Shown one piece after another: positions 1-7,603 of a DNA stretch of 63,867 bases. Source of the stretch: Bradyrhizobium sp. NAS96.2 (GTDB taxonomy: Bacteria > Pseudomonadota > Alphaproteobacteria > Rhizobiales > Xanthobacteraceae); contig NZ_LGHK01000215.1 of NCBI RefSeq assembly GCF_001908235.1, positions 1 through 63,867 on the forward strand, written 5' to 3'. The notes below the pieces were generated by a model. The model was not told where the DNA came from, made no database searches, and saw only the letters and a program-made list of their open reading frames with translations. The stretch's first letter is position 1. Each line of letters starts with the position of its first letter. The position numbers and the translations under genes were made by a program.

Positions 1-1163
1 CGGTGATCGGCGGCGGCTTCGGCGGCGCGGCCTGTGCGCGGGCGCTGCGTCGGCTCGATGCAAAACTCCAGGTCACGCTGATCGAGCCGAACAGGACTTT
101 TACCGCCTGTCCGTTCAGCAACGAGGTGATCGCAGGCCTGCGCGAGCTCACCTCGCAGCAATTCACCTATGACAAGGTTGTGGCCGACGGCATCACGGTT
201 GCCGCGCAGGCGGCCAGCAAGGTCGACGCGCGGGCGCGCAGCATCGCTCTCACTGACGGCACAACGCTCTCCTACGACCGGCTTGTGCTCGCCCCCGGCA
301 TCGACATGCACTTCGATGCCCTCTCCGGCTACGACGAGGCCGCCGCCGAAAAGATGCCGCACGCCTGGAAGGCTGGCGAGCAGACCATGCTGCTGCGCAG
401 GCAGCTCGAGGCGATGGACGATGGCGGCCTCGTCGTGATCGCGGTGCCGGCCGCGCCGCTGCGCTGTCCGCCCGCGCCTTACGAGCGCGCCAGCCTGATC
501 GCGCATTACCTGAAGGCGAAAAAGCCGAAGTCGAAAATCCTGGTGCTCGACGCCAAGGACAATTACTCGCAGCAAAAACTGTTCGAGAAAGCCTGGAGCG
601 AGCTCTATCCCGGCATGATCGAGCGGATTGCGCTGTCACAAGGCGGCCGCGTCACGTCGGTCAATCCGGCGACCAACGAGATCGTCACCGACTTCGGCAA
701 CTACACCGCGGCGGTTGCCAATGTGATCCCGCCGCAAAGAGCCGGCCGCATCGCCGAGATCGCCGGTGCTGCCGACCACACCGGCTGGTGCCCGATCGAT
801 CCGGTGACCTTTACCTCCAAGCTTGTGCCCAACATTCACGTCATCGGTGACGCTGCAATCGCCGGCGGCATTCCGAAATCCGCCTCCGCGGCGGCGGCGC
901 AAGGCCGGGCCTGCGCGGCGGCAATCGTCAACGCACTTGCGGGCAAGGCGCCGGAGACGCAGCGACTCGACGGCGCCTGCTACAACACGGTCGCTCCAGG
1001 CTACGCGTTCTCGCTGAAGGGCATCTATCAGCCCAAGGAGGATCAGTACGCCGAGGCGGAGGTGACCACGAGCCCGGTCGACGCGCCACGCGAGGTGCGC
1101 CAGCGCGAGGCCGAACACGCGCTCGACTGGTTCAAGGCGATCACGGGAGAGGCCTTTGGCTAG
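1..1163 (+). CDS. soxF: FAD-dependent sulfide dehydrogenase flavoprotein (SoxF/FccB type), 5' partial
   Basis: Flavoprotein subunit related to flavocytochrome c sulfide dehydrogenase, which oxidises sulfide in the periplasm and passes electrons to a c-type cytochrome. The reading frame is open from the first bases, so the N-terminus, where a Tat signal is expected, lies outside the window. Visible are the FAD-binding IGGGFGG at the start, the two family cysteines in TACPFSNEV (about visible residue 36) and RCPPAPYER (about 155), and the C-terminal second FAD motif HVIGDAAIAGGIPKSA. About 386 residues are seen. The stop overlaps the soxX start by 8 bases, so it belongs to the sox operon. No cytochrome partner subunit is adjacent; SoxX or an upstream gene could accept electrons. 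Confidence 0.88.
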   Translation, partial: VIGGGFGGAACARALRRLDAKLQVTLIEPNRTFTACPFSNEVIAGLRELTSQQFTYDKVVADGITVAAQAASKVDARARSIALTDGTTLSYDRLVLAPGIDMHFDALSGYDEAAAEKMPHAWKAGEQTMLLRRQLEAMDDGGLVVIAVPAAPLRCPPAPYERASLIAHYLKAKKPKSKILVLDAKDNYSQQKLFEKAWSELYPGMIERIALSQGGRVTSVNPATNEIVTDFGNYTAAVANVIPPQRAGRIAEIAGAADHTGWCPIDPVTFTSKLVPNIHVIGDAAIAGGIPKSASAAAAQGRACAAAIVNALAGKAPETQRLDGACYNTVAPGYAFSLKGIYQPKEDQYAEAEVTTSPVDAPREVRQREAEHALDWFKAITGEAFG

Positions 1164-1605
1164 GCGCTCCCTCATCGTATCGCTTGCAACGATCGCGTTC
1201 GCAGCTTGCGCGCTCGCAGGAGCTGAGGAATTGCGGCCCACCACCGTGGTGGGCGATGCTATCCCGCAACCGCTGACGGGAACCAAGGGCGACGCGACCC
1301 ACGGCCGTGCGCTCGTGGTCGAGCGTTCCAGCACTTGCATCCTCTGCCACAGCGGCCCATTTCCCGAACAGGCGTTCCAGGGCGACCTCGCGCCGAACCT
1401 CACGGGCAGCGGCAGCCGCTGGTCGGAAGGACAGTTGCGGCTCCGCCTGGTCGATGCGGCGCATCTCAATGCGACGACGATCATGCCGTCCTATTATCGC
1501 GTCGACGGCCTCACGCGCGTCGGCAATCCATGGCGCGGCAAGCCGATCCTGTCGGCGGAGCAGATCGAGGATATCGTGGCTTATCTGGTGACACTGCGGA
1601 ACTAG
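1156..1605 (+). CDS. soxX: SoxX monohaem cytochrome c of the SoxAX complex
   Basis: Small subunit of SoxAX, the periplasmic c-type cytochrome pair that attaches thiosulfate sulfur to the SoxYZ carrier. The protein has 149 residues. An N-terminal signal peptide (residues 1-23) is followed by one haem site, CILCH at 61-65, and Met110 in TIMPSYYR is the likely distal ligand. Translation begins at a TTG that overlaps the end of the upstream flavoprotein gene by 8 bases, and the signal peptide is intact only from this start. Eight bases separate its stop from soxY. Confidence 0.92.
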   Translation: MARRSLIVSLATIAFAACALAGAEELRPTTVVGDAIPQPLTGTKGDATHGRALVVERSSTCILCHSGPFPEQAFQGDLAPNLTGSGSRWSEGQLRLRLVDAAHLNATTIMPSYYRVDGLTRVGNPWRGKPILSAEQIEDIVAYLVTLRN

Positions 1606-1613
1606 GACCAAGC

Positions 1614-2075
1614 ATGGCGAATTCTGAGCACACCCGGCGAACGTTTTTCGGCCTCACCGGCGGCGCGGCGGCAATGGTGATCGTGCGCCCGGCCAACGCG
1701 ACGCCAGCGATGCTGCAGGCCGCGATCCGCAACGTCGTCGGCGAAGCCAATGTGCGCACCGGCAAGGTCAAGCTCGACATCCCGCCGCTGGTCGAGAACG
1801 GCAACACCGTGCCGATGACGGTGAGCGTCACCAGCCCGATGACGGCCGACGAATATGTGAAGAGCATCCACGTCTTCAACGAGAAGAACCCGCAGCCGAA
1901 CATCGGCAATTTCTATCTCGGGCCGCGCGCCGGGCGCGCCCAGGTGTCGACCCGCATCCGCCTTGCGGACAGCCAGAAGGTGACGGCGATCGCGCGGCTG
2001 TCCGACGACACGTTCTGGTCGGCGACCGCAGACGTCGTGGTGACGCTTGCCGCCTGCACCGAGGAGGCGATCTGA
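1614..2075 (+). CDS. soxY: SoxY sulfur-carrier subunit with unusual C-terminus
   Basis: Thiosulfate-oxidation carrier protein; the pathway intermediates hang from a C-terminal cysteine. It has 153 residues. A Tat-type leader (HTRRTFFGLTG) is followed by the SoxY immunoglobulin-like domain (TADEYVKSIHVFNEKNPQPN). In characterised SoxY proteins the chain ends in the swinging arm GGCGG. Here the end reads TLAACTEEAI, so the cysteine (residue 148) is kept but the flanking glycines are not and five residues follow it. Its TGA shares one base with the soxZ ATG, indicating translational coupling. Confidence 0.93.
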   Translation: MANSEHTRRTFFGLTGGAAAMVIVRPANATPAMLQAAIRNVVGEANVRTGKVKLDIPPLVENGNTVPMTVSVTSPMTADEYVKSIHVFNEKNPQPNIGNFYLGPRAGRAQVSTRIRLADSQKVTAIARLSDDTFWSATADVVVTLAACTEEAI

Positions 2076-2395
2076 TGCCGTCGGCCCTGATCAACGTGCC
2101 GAAGAAGGCCAAGCGCGGCGACGTCATCGAGATCAAGACGCTGATGTCGCACATCATGGAGACCGGCTATCGCCACACCGCTTCCGGCAGCGTGGTGCCG
2201 CGCGACATCATCACGAGCTTCACCTGCCGCTTCAACGGCACCGAACTGTTCCGCGCCGACCTGTTTCCGGCGATCGCCGCCAATCCGTTCTTCACCTTCT
2301 TCACCACCGTGACCGAGAGCGGCAAGTTCGAGTTCGAATGGATCGGCGACAAGGGGTTTTCGGAGACCGCACAGGCTTCGATCACGGTCGAATGA
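2075..2395 (+). CDS. soxZ: SoxZ, partner of SoxY
   Basis: Forms the SoxYZ heterodimer that carries sulfur intermediates in the periplasm. It has 106 residues, the usual length, and no signal peptide, as expected because SoxZ is exported bound to SoxY. The family pattern is clear: IEIKTLMSHIMETGYR near the N-terminus, FTCRFNGTELFRADLFPAIAANP in the middle and a FEFEW strand near the end. Starts in the TGATG junction with soxY and ends overlapping soxA by 4 bases. Confidence 0.96.
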   Translation: MPSALINVPKKAKRGDVIEIKTLMSHIMETGYRHTASGSVVPRDIITSFTCRFNGTELFRADLFPAIAANPFFTFFTTVTESGKFEFEWIGDKGFSETAQASITVE

Positions 2396-3165
2396 GGATT
2401 ACGGCCTGCATCGCGCTGCTAACGGCGATGGCGGGCGCGGCGCTCGCCGCCGAGATCCCGCTGGACCAGCGCCGCTCCGGTTACAGCTTCATGAGCGCGG
2501 ACACCAAGGCGATGCAGGACGAGGACACCGCCAATCCCGGCATGCTCTCGGTGCTCGACGGCGAGACGCTGTGGAAGCGCAAGGCCGGCAGCGCGGACAA
2601 GGCCTGCGCGGACTGTCACAACGATGCGCGCGTCAGCATGAAGGGCGTCGCGGCGCACTACCCGGCCTTCGAGAAGGCCCTTGGCAAGCCGGTCGACCTC
2701 GAAGCGCGGATCAACCTCTGCCGCACCAACCACCAGCAGGCCTCGCCGTTTGCCTATGAAAGCCGCGAGCTGCTGGCGCTGACTGCCTATATCGCGGAGC
2801 AATCGCGCGGTGTGCCGATCGAGCCCGGCGACGATCCGGAGCTCGCGCCGTTCGTCGAGAAGGGCCATGCGCTGTTCATGCAGCGGCAGGGCCAGCTCAA
2901 TCTGGCCTGTGCCAACTGCCACGACGATAATTGGGACAAGAAGCTCGCGGGCAGCGCGATCACGCAGGGACAACCGACCGGCTATCCGCTGTACCGGCTG
3001 GAGTGGCAGGCGCTCGGATCGTTGCAGCGGCGGCTGCGCGCCTGCATCACCGGCATCCGGGCGCAGGCCTATGATTACGGCTCGCCGGAGCTGGTCGAGC
3101 TCGAGCTCTATCTGATGTCGCGGGCGCGCGGCATGCCGGTGGAGACGCCGGCGGTCAGGCCGTAA
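2392..3165 (+). CDS. soxA: SoxA dihaem cytochrome c of the SoxAX complex
   Basis: Catalytic subunit of SoxAX. The 257-residue protein has a signal peptide (MRITACIALLTAMAGAALAA), two haem-binding sites CADCH (72-76) and CANCH (173-177), and the active-site cysteine Cys218 in RLRACITGIRAQ, the residue that becomes the persulfide ligand in studied enzymes. It is thus the dihaem form. The ATG overlaps the soxZ stop by 4 bases. No soxB or soxCD follows; the operon ends here in a repeat element and the remaining sox genes must lie elsewhere. Confidence 0.94.
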   Translation: MRITACIALLTAMAGAALAAEIPLDQRRSGYSFMSADTKAMQDEDTANPGMLSVLDGETLWKRKAGSADKACADCHNDARVSMKGVAAHYPAFEKALGKPVDLEARINLCRTNHQQASPFAYESRELLALTAYIAEQSRGVPIEPGDDPELAPFVEKGHALFMQRQGQLNLACANCHDDNWDKKLAGSAITQGQPTGYPLYRLEWQALGSLQRRLRACITGIRAQAYDYGSPELVELELYLMSRARGMPVETPAVRP

Positions 3166-3183
3166 CGCCATCCGCATCACTGG

Positions 3184-3297
3184 AAACGACGCGAAGCAAT
3201 CCATTGCTTCCGGCTGTACCGGAAGATGGATTGCTTCGTCGCTTCAGCGCAATATTGCCGTGCAACCTTGTCGCGAACCCTTCGCAATGACGGGGCT
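3184..3297. repeat. Palindromic repeat, family A
   Basis: Two copies of GAAGCAATCCA/TGGATTGCTTC face each other around CCGGCTGTACCGG, and the element ends in CGCAATGACGG. The same words recur at 31.8, 47.4 and 49.5 kb. It sits between the converging soxA and fpr genes and could act as a bidirectional transcription stop, though no T-run is present. Confidence 0.7.
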
Positions 3298-3314
3298 AGG
3301 GATCACTGCGAAGA

Positions 3315-4088
3315 TCAACGCTCGGCGAACGCCTTCTCCACCACGAACTGCGCCGGCTCGCCGTGATTGCCTTCGACGAAGCCGCGGCCATTCAGCAGCG
3401 TGCGGGTGTCGGCGACCAGCGCCGGCGAGCCGCAGATCATGACGCGGTCATGCGCGGCATCGAGCGCCGGCAGGCCGATATCGGCGAACAGCTTGCCCGA
3501 GGTGATCAGGTCGGTGATGCGGCCGCGGTTGCGGAACGGATCGCGCGTCACGGTCGGATAGTAGATCAGCTGGTCGCGCACCAATTCGCCGATCAGTTCG
3601 TCCTGCGGCAGCGTCTCGGTGATCATCTCGCCATAGGCGAGCTCCTTGACCCGGCGGCAGCCATGCAGCAGCACGACCTTCTCGAACCGGTCATAGGTCT
3701 CGGGATCCTTGATCACGCTGAGGAACGGCGCGAGGCCGGTGCCGGTGCCGATCAGATAGAGGTTGCGGCCGTCCTCGAGGTTGTCGATCACGAGCGTGCC
3801 GGTCGCCTTGCGGCTGACGATGATCTCGTCGCCCTCCTTGAGGTGCTGGAGGCGCGAGGTGAGCGGACCGTCCGGAACCTTGATCGAGAAGAACTCGAGC
3901 GTGTCCTCGTAATTCGCGCTGGCGACGCTGTAGGCGCGCAGCAGCGGCTTCTCGCCGACCTTGAGCCCGATCATGGTGAACTCGCCGTTGCGGAAGCGGA
4001 ACGACGGATTGCGCGTGGTCTTGAAGGAGAACAGCGTGTCGGTCCAGTGATGAACGCTGAGGACGCTTTCCTGGTTGAAATTGCTCAT
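3315..4088 (-). CDS. fpr: Ferredoxin/flavodoxin-NADP+ reductase
   Basis: Moves electrons between NADPH and ferredoxin or flavodoxin in the cytoplasm. It has 257 residues. The FAD motif RAYSVASANYED, the NADP-binding GTGTGLAPFLS and the C-terminal FVVEKAFAER typical of bacterial Fpr are all visible. The gene is divergent from the enamidase gene, and the 172-bp gap between them holds a 32-bp palindromic operator. This suggests (inference) that it belongs to the nicotinate regulon and supplies reduced ferredoxin to 6-hydroxynicotinate reductase, an enzyme that in E. barkeri uses reduced ferredoxin. It could equally be the housekeeping Fpr. Confidence 0.92.
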   Translation of the reverse strand: MSNFNQESVLSVHHWTDTLFSFKTTRNPSFRFRNGEFTMIGLKVGEKPLLRAYSVASANYEDTLEFFSIKVPDGPLTSRLQHLKEGDEIIVSRKATGTLVIDNLEDGRNLYLIGTGTGLAPFLSVIKDPETYDRFEKVVLLHGCRRVKELAYGEMITETLPQDELIGELVRDQLIYYPTVTRDPFRNRGRITDLITSGKLFADIGLPALDAAHDRVMICGSPALVADTRTLLNGRGFVEGNHGEPAQFVVEKAFAER

Positions 4089-4136
4089 CGCACCAATCCC
4101 TGATTTGTGCTGCGGCGGGGAAGGACTAGAACCCTG

Positions 4137-4164
4137 TTGACCGGCCGGATCGTTTGTATACGAT
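4137..4164 (+). promoter_or_regulatory. Possible sigma-70-type promoter for enamidase
   Basis: TTGACC (4137-4142) and TACGAT (4159-4164) are spaced 16 bases apart. The -10 hexamer lies inside the operator, so a repressor bound there would block it. Weak prediction by eye. Confidence 0.35.
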
Positions 4165-4181
4165 CATTCGTATACAAACGA
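4150..4181. promoter_or_regulatory. Palindromic operator 1, fpr/enamidase intergenic region
   Basis: Perfect inverted repeat: TCGTTTGTATACGA (4150-4163), spacer TCAT, then TCGTATACAAACGA (4168-4181). Each 14-bp arm contains its own GTATAC core. Two further sites with the same core and flanks occur at 13984-14001 and 14118-14135, in front of the other nicotinate genes. The long dyad fits binding of two dimers of a winged-helix regulator of the MarR type, such as the one encoded at 5639-6094. Confidence 0.82.
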
Positions 4182-4260
4182 ATAATCCGGCTTGATCGAA
4201 AAGTCAAGCCGGGCTCAAATTCCCGGGCAGTTTCGGAAAGAAAGCAGAAGGAAAACACCC

Positions 4261-5457
4261 ATGGCTCACGACGCGCCCCAGGCCACCGGCCCCAGCAAGC
4301 TGGTGATCCGCAATATCGGGCTCTTGCTGTCGGGAGCTTTGGAGAAGCCGATCCTGGATGCCGATACCATCGTCGCCGAGAACGGCAAGATATCAGCGAT
4401 CGGCCGCCTCAAGGACGTCGATACCGAAGGCGCCACCACGATCGTCGATGCCATGGGAACGACGGTCGCGCCCGGCCTGATCGACAGCCACGTCCATCCC
4501 GTCGCCGGCGACTGGACGCCGCGGCAGAACCAGATCAACTGGATCGACAGCTATCTGCATGGCGGCGTCACCACCATGATCTCCGCCGGCGAGGTGCACA
4601 TGCCCGGACGGCCGCGCGACGTCGTCGGCGTGAAGGCGATGGCGATCTTCGCGCAGCGCGCGTTCTGGACGCTGCGGCCCGGCGGCGTGAAGGTGCATGC
4701 CGGCGCGCCCGTGATCGAATGCGAGATGGTCGAGGACGATTTCAAGGAAATGGCCGCCGCCGGCGTCAAGCTGCTCGGCGAGGTCGGGCTAGGTGGCGTG
4801 AAGGACGGGCCGACCGCACGCAAGATGGTCGGCTGGGCGCGCAAATACGGCATTCAAAGCACGATCCACACCGGCGGTCCTTCCATTCCCGGCTCCGGCC
4901 TGATCGACAAGGACGTGGTGCTGGAAGCCGACACCGACGTGGTCGGCCACATCAATGGCGGCCACACCGCGCTGCCCGACGACCAGATCCGCTGCATCTG
5001 CGAGGGCTGCAAGCGCGGGCTCGAGTTGGTGCACAACGGCAACGAGCGCTCGGCGCTGTTCACGCTGCGCACCGCGCGCGAGATGGGCGATCTGCACCGC
5101 GTCATCCTCGGCACCGACGCGCCGGCCGGCTCCGGCGTGCAGCCGCTCGGCATCCTGCGGATGGTCTCGCTGCTGTCCTCGCTCGGCGAGCTGCCCGCCG
5201 AGCTGGCGTTCTGCCTTGCCACCGGCAACACCGCGCGGATGCGCGAGCTCGACTGCGGCCTGATCGAGGTCGGCCGCTCCGCCGATTTCGTGCTGATGGA
5301 CAAGGCGCAGCATTCGCCGGGCAAGAACATCCTGGAGAGCGTTCAGCTCGGCGATCTCCCCGGCATCGGCATGACCATCATCGACGGCATCGTCCGCACC
5401 CAGCGCAGCCGCAACACCCCGCCCGCAGGCAAGGTGCCGGAGATCGTAGCGAAGTAG
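4261..5457 (+). CDS. ena: Enamidase-like amidohydrolase (nicotinate pathway)
   Basis: By family, enamidase hydrolyses 1,4,5,6-tetrahydro-6-oxonicotinate to 2-formylglutarate and ammonia. The 398-residue protein is a metal-dependent amidohydrolase: HVHP (His77, His79) after the first beta strand, GEVGLGG in mid-protein, HTGG and GHINGGH for further metal ligands, and GTDAPAG for the catalytic Asp. Start ATG at 4261 follows AGAAGGAAA. Downstream there is only a repeat, so it is a single-gene unit under operator 1. Assignment rests on overall resemblance to E. barkeri enamidase and on the hydroxynicotinate reductase in the same island; another cyclic-amide substrate is the alternative. Confidence 0.8.
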   Translation: MAHDAPQATGPSKLVIRNIGLLLSGALEKPILDADTIVAENGKISAIGRLKDVDTEGATTIVDAMGTTVAPGLIDSHVHPVAGDWTPRQNQINWIDSYLHGGVTTMISAGEVHMPGRPRDVVGVKAMAIFAQRAFWTLRPGGVKVHAGAPVIECEMVEDDFKEMAAAGVKLLGEVGLGGVKDGPTARKMVGWARKYGIQSTIHTGGPSIPGSGLIDKDVVLEADTDVVGHINGGHTALPDDQIRCICEGCKRGLELVHNGNERSALFTLRTAREMGDLHRVILGTDAPAGSGVQPLGILRMVSLLSSLGELPAELAFCLATGNTARMRELDCGLIEVGRSADFVLMDKAQHSPGKNILESVQLGDLPGIGMTIIDGIVRTQRSRNTPPAGKVPEIVAK

Positions 5458-5474
5458 GTACCGATGGATGTGCC

Positions 5475-5625
5475 GTCATCCTGAGGTGCGAGCTCTTGCG
5501 AGCCTCGAAGGATGCACGGCCCGGCTATGTCTGCGCGGCCAAAGCCGGGCCGTCGCCCTTCGAGGCTCGCCGAAGAGGCGAGCACCTCCAGCGACAACGG
5601 CAAAGCCGTTGCGCGGGGGTGACGG
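5475..5625. repeat. Palindromic repeat, family C
   Basis: Begins GTCATCCTGAGGTGCGAG, passes through CGAAGGATGCACGGCCCGG, and its second half mirrors this (CCGGGCCGTCGCCCTTCGAG ... GCACCTCCA). A second member is at 51.45-51.60 kb. It fills the gap between two converging genes. Confidence 0.65.
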
Positions 5626-5638
5626 TCTCAGATTTGCG

Positions 5639-6094
5639 TCACCGCAATTTCCCGAGCAGCGCGATCAGCGTTTCGCGCTCCTTGGCGTCGAGTGGCGCGA
5701 GCGTCTCCCTGGAAATGACCAACGCATTCGGCGCGGCCTTGTCGGCCATCTGCTGGCCGGCGCGCGTCAGGCTCACCAGCAGGCGGCGGCCGTCATTGGG
5801 ATCGGGCGAGGTCTCGGTCAGGCCGCGCGCGGTCAGGCGATCGATCACGCCCTTGATGGTCGCAACGTCCATCGAGGTCAGCCGCCCCAATTGGTTCTGC
5901 GAACAGGCGCCGACCTCCGACAGCTTCGACAGCGCCGCCCATTGCGTCGGTGTCAAATTGATGCCGATCTCGCGGGCGAAGATCACGGCGTGCCGCTGCG
6001 ACACCTGGCGCAAGATGAAGCCGATCTGCTCGTCGAGCACGTAACCAGGCTTGGCCGCCTTGACGCCTCGCTTCTGTGCAGCAGTCCTCGCCAT
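5639..6094 (-). CDS. MarR-family regulator, NicR-like candidate
   Basis: Winged-helix transcription regulator of 151 residues. Helix-turn-helix LTPTQWAALSKLSEVGACSQNQLGRLTSM, recognition helix VATIKGVIDRLTARGL and wing SPDPNDGRRLLVSLT are easily seen. The ATG at 6094 is preferred to an upstream in-frame start at 6175 because the extra 27 residues would overlap livF and are not MarR-like; GGGCGGGGTGG precedes it. It is the last gene of the long hydroxynicotinate reductase operon, 16 bases after livF. MarR proteins NicR (Pseudomonas) and BpsR (Bordetella) control nicotinate genes in response to 6-hydroxynicotinate, so it is the natural candidate for the three operators (inference). Confidence 0.85.
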   Translation of the reverse strand: MARTAAQKRGVKAAKPGYVLDEQIGFILRQVSQRHAVIFAREIGINLTPTQWAALSKLSEVGACSQNQLGRLTSMDVATIKGVIDRLTARGLTETSPDPNDGRRLLVSLTRAGQQMADKAAPNALVISRETLAPLDAKERETLIALLGKLR

Positions 6095-6110
6095 CGTTCC
6101 ACCCCGCCCT

Positions 6111-6815
6111 TTACAGCGACAGATGCGCATCGCGGATATCCGGACGCGCATCGAGTTCCGCCATGGTGCCGCCAAAACAGATCCGGCCGCGCTCGATGAT
6201 GTAGGCGCGATCGGAGATCAGCCGGGCGAAATGCAAATTCTGCTCTGACACGACGATGCTGACACCCTCTTTCTTCATCGCCAGGATCGCATCGACCATC
6301 TGCTCGACAATTTTTGGCGATAGCCCCTCCGAGGGTTCATCGAGCAGCACCAGCGACGGATTGCCCATCAATGTCCGTGCGATCGTCAGCATCTGCTGCT
6401 CGCCGCCGCTCATGCGCCCGCCGGGCCGGCCGCGCATCTCGCCGAGATTGGGAAACAGCTTGAACAGTTTTTCGCGGTCCCATTGCGGCGCGCCCGCCCG
6501 CTTCGGCTGGCGGCCGACCTCGAGATTTTCCTCGACCGTCAGATCCGTGAAGATACGCCGTTCCTCCGGCACATAGCCGAGCCCGCCGCGCACGATCGCA
6601 TGCGTCGGCAGATCAGAGACGTCGCTGCCCTCGAACATCACGCGGCCGGAGCGGTTCTCGACCAGGCCGACGATGGAGCGGAACGTGGTCGACTTGCCGG
6701 CGCCATTGCGGCCAAGCAGCGCCACCACCTCGCCCTCGCCGACCTCGAGCGCGATGTCGAACAGGATATGCGCCGGACCGTAGAAGCTGTTGAGATCGTT
6801 CACCGTGAGCTTCAT
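6111..6815 (-). CDS. livF: Branched-chain-type ABC transporter ATPase (LivF)
   Basis: Second ATP-binding subunit of a HAAT-family importer, 234 residues. Walker A GRNGAGKST, signature MSGGEQQML and Walker B LVLLDEPSEGLSP are intact; the short GLGYVPEERRIFTDLTV stretch is typical of LivF. Start overlaps the livG stop by 4 bases. Its place between nicotinate genes suggests the importer takes up nicotinate or a related pyridine rather than amino acids (inference). Confidence 0.93.
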   Translation of the reverse strand: MKLTVNDLNSFYGPAHILFDIALEVGEGEVVALLGRNGAGKSTTFRSIVGLVENRSGRVMFEGSDVSDLPTHAIVRGGLGYVPEERRIFTDLTVEENLEVGRQPKRAGAPQWDREKLFKLFPNLGEMRGRPGGRMSGGEQQMLTIARTLMGNPSLVLLDEPSEGLSPKIVEQMVDAILAMKKEGVSIVVSEQNLHFARLISDRAYIIERGRICFGGTMAELDARPDIRDAHLSL

Positions 6816-7603
6816 GCCGATGCTCCCTCGCGATGGCGCGCGTCGTAGAGCAGGCCTTCGCCGAGATAGATCGCCCGCACCTGGGCATTGCCGCGGACCT
6901 CCTCGGGCGAGCCTTCGGCGATCAACGTGCCGCGGTTGAGCACCAGGATGCGGTCGGCATGCTCGAACACCACGTCCATGTCATGCTCGGTGAACAGCAC
7001 GCCGATCGACTGCTCGCGCGCGATCCGCGCCGTCAGCCGCATCAATTCGACGCGCTCGCGCGGCGCCATGCCGGCGGTCGGCTCGTCCATCAGCAGCAGT
7101 TTTGGCTGGTTGGCGAGCGCGATCGCAAGCTCCAGCCGCTTGACGTCGCCATAGGCGAGCTCGCCGCAGGGCCGCTCCGCATAGGCGCCCATCCCGACCA
7201 GGTCGAGCAGACGCCCGGCCTCCTCGCGCGCGTGACGCGCGGTCGAAGCCCACAGATTGAACAAATGCTGGCCATGCGACACCAGCGCGACCTGCACATT
7301 CTCACGCACCGTCATGGTCGGGAATGTCGCCGCGATCTGGAAGGTGCGGCCGACGCCCATGCGCCAGATCACGCGCGGCTTCTTGCCGGTGGTCTCCGCG
7401 CCGAGCACGCGGATGCGGCCGCTATCGGGAATGTTCTGGCCGTTGAGCATGTCGAAGCAGGTGCTTTTGCCGGCGCCGTTCGGTCCGATCAGCGCCAGGA
7501 TCTCGCCGGCGCGCAATTCGAACGCGACGCCGCGCACCGCGTGCACGCCGCCGTAGGATTTGGTCAGCCCCTCGACCGACAGCAATGTGGGAACCATGCT
7601 CAT
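6812..7603 (-). CDS. livG: Branched-chain-type ABC transporter ATPase (LivG)
   Basis: First ATP-binding subunit, 263 residues. Walker A GPNGAGKST, signature ELAYGDVKRLELAIAL (LivG proteins often show YGxxR in place of SGGQ) and Walker B LLLMDEPTAGM are present. ATG at 7603 forms an ATGA overlap with the permease stop; a second ATG two codons later is possible. Overlaps livF by 4 bases at the other end. Confidence 0.92.
   Translation of the reverse strand: MSMVPTLLSVEGLTKSYGGVHAVRGVAFELRAGEILALIGPNGAGKSTCFDMLNGQNIPDSGRIRVLGAETTGKKPRVIWRMGVGRTFQIAATFPTMTVRENVQVALVSHGQHLFNLWASTARHAREEAGRLLDLVGMGAYAERPCGELAYGDVKRLELAIALANQPKLLLMDEPTAGMAPRERVELMRLTARIAREQSIGVLFTEHDMDVVFEHADRILVLNRGTLIAEGSPEEVRGNAQVRAIYLGEGLLYDARHREGASA

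Noticed and set aside
5468..6199. A plus-strand frame across the MarR gene
   Set aside because: It is opposite the MarR gene, whose winged-helix motifs are clear, and begins in a repeat.
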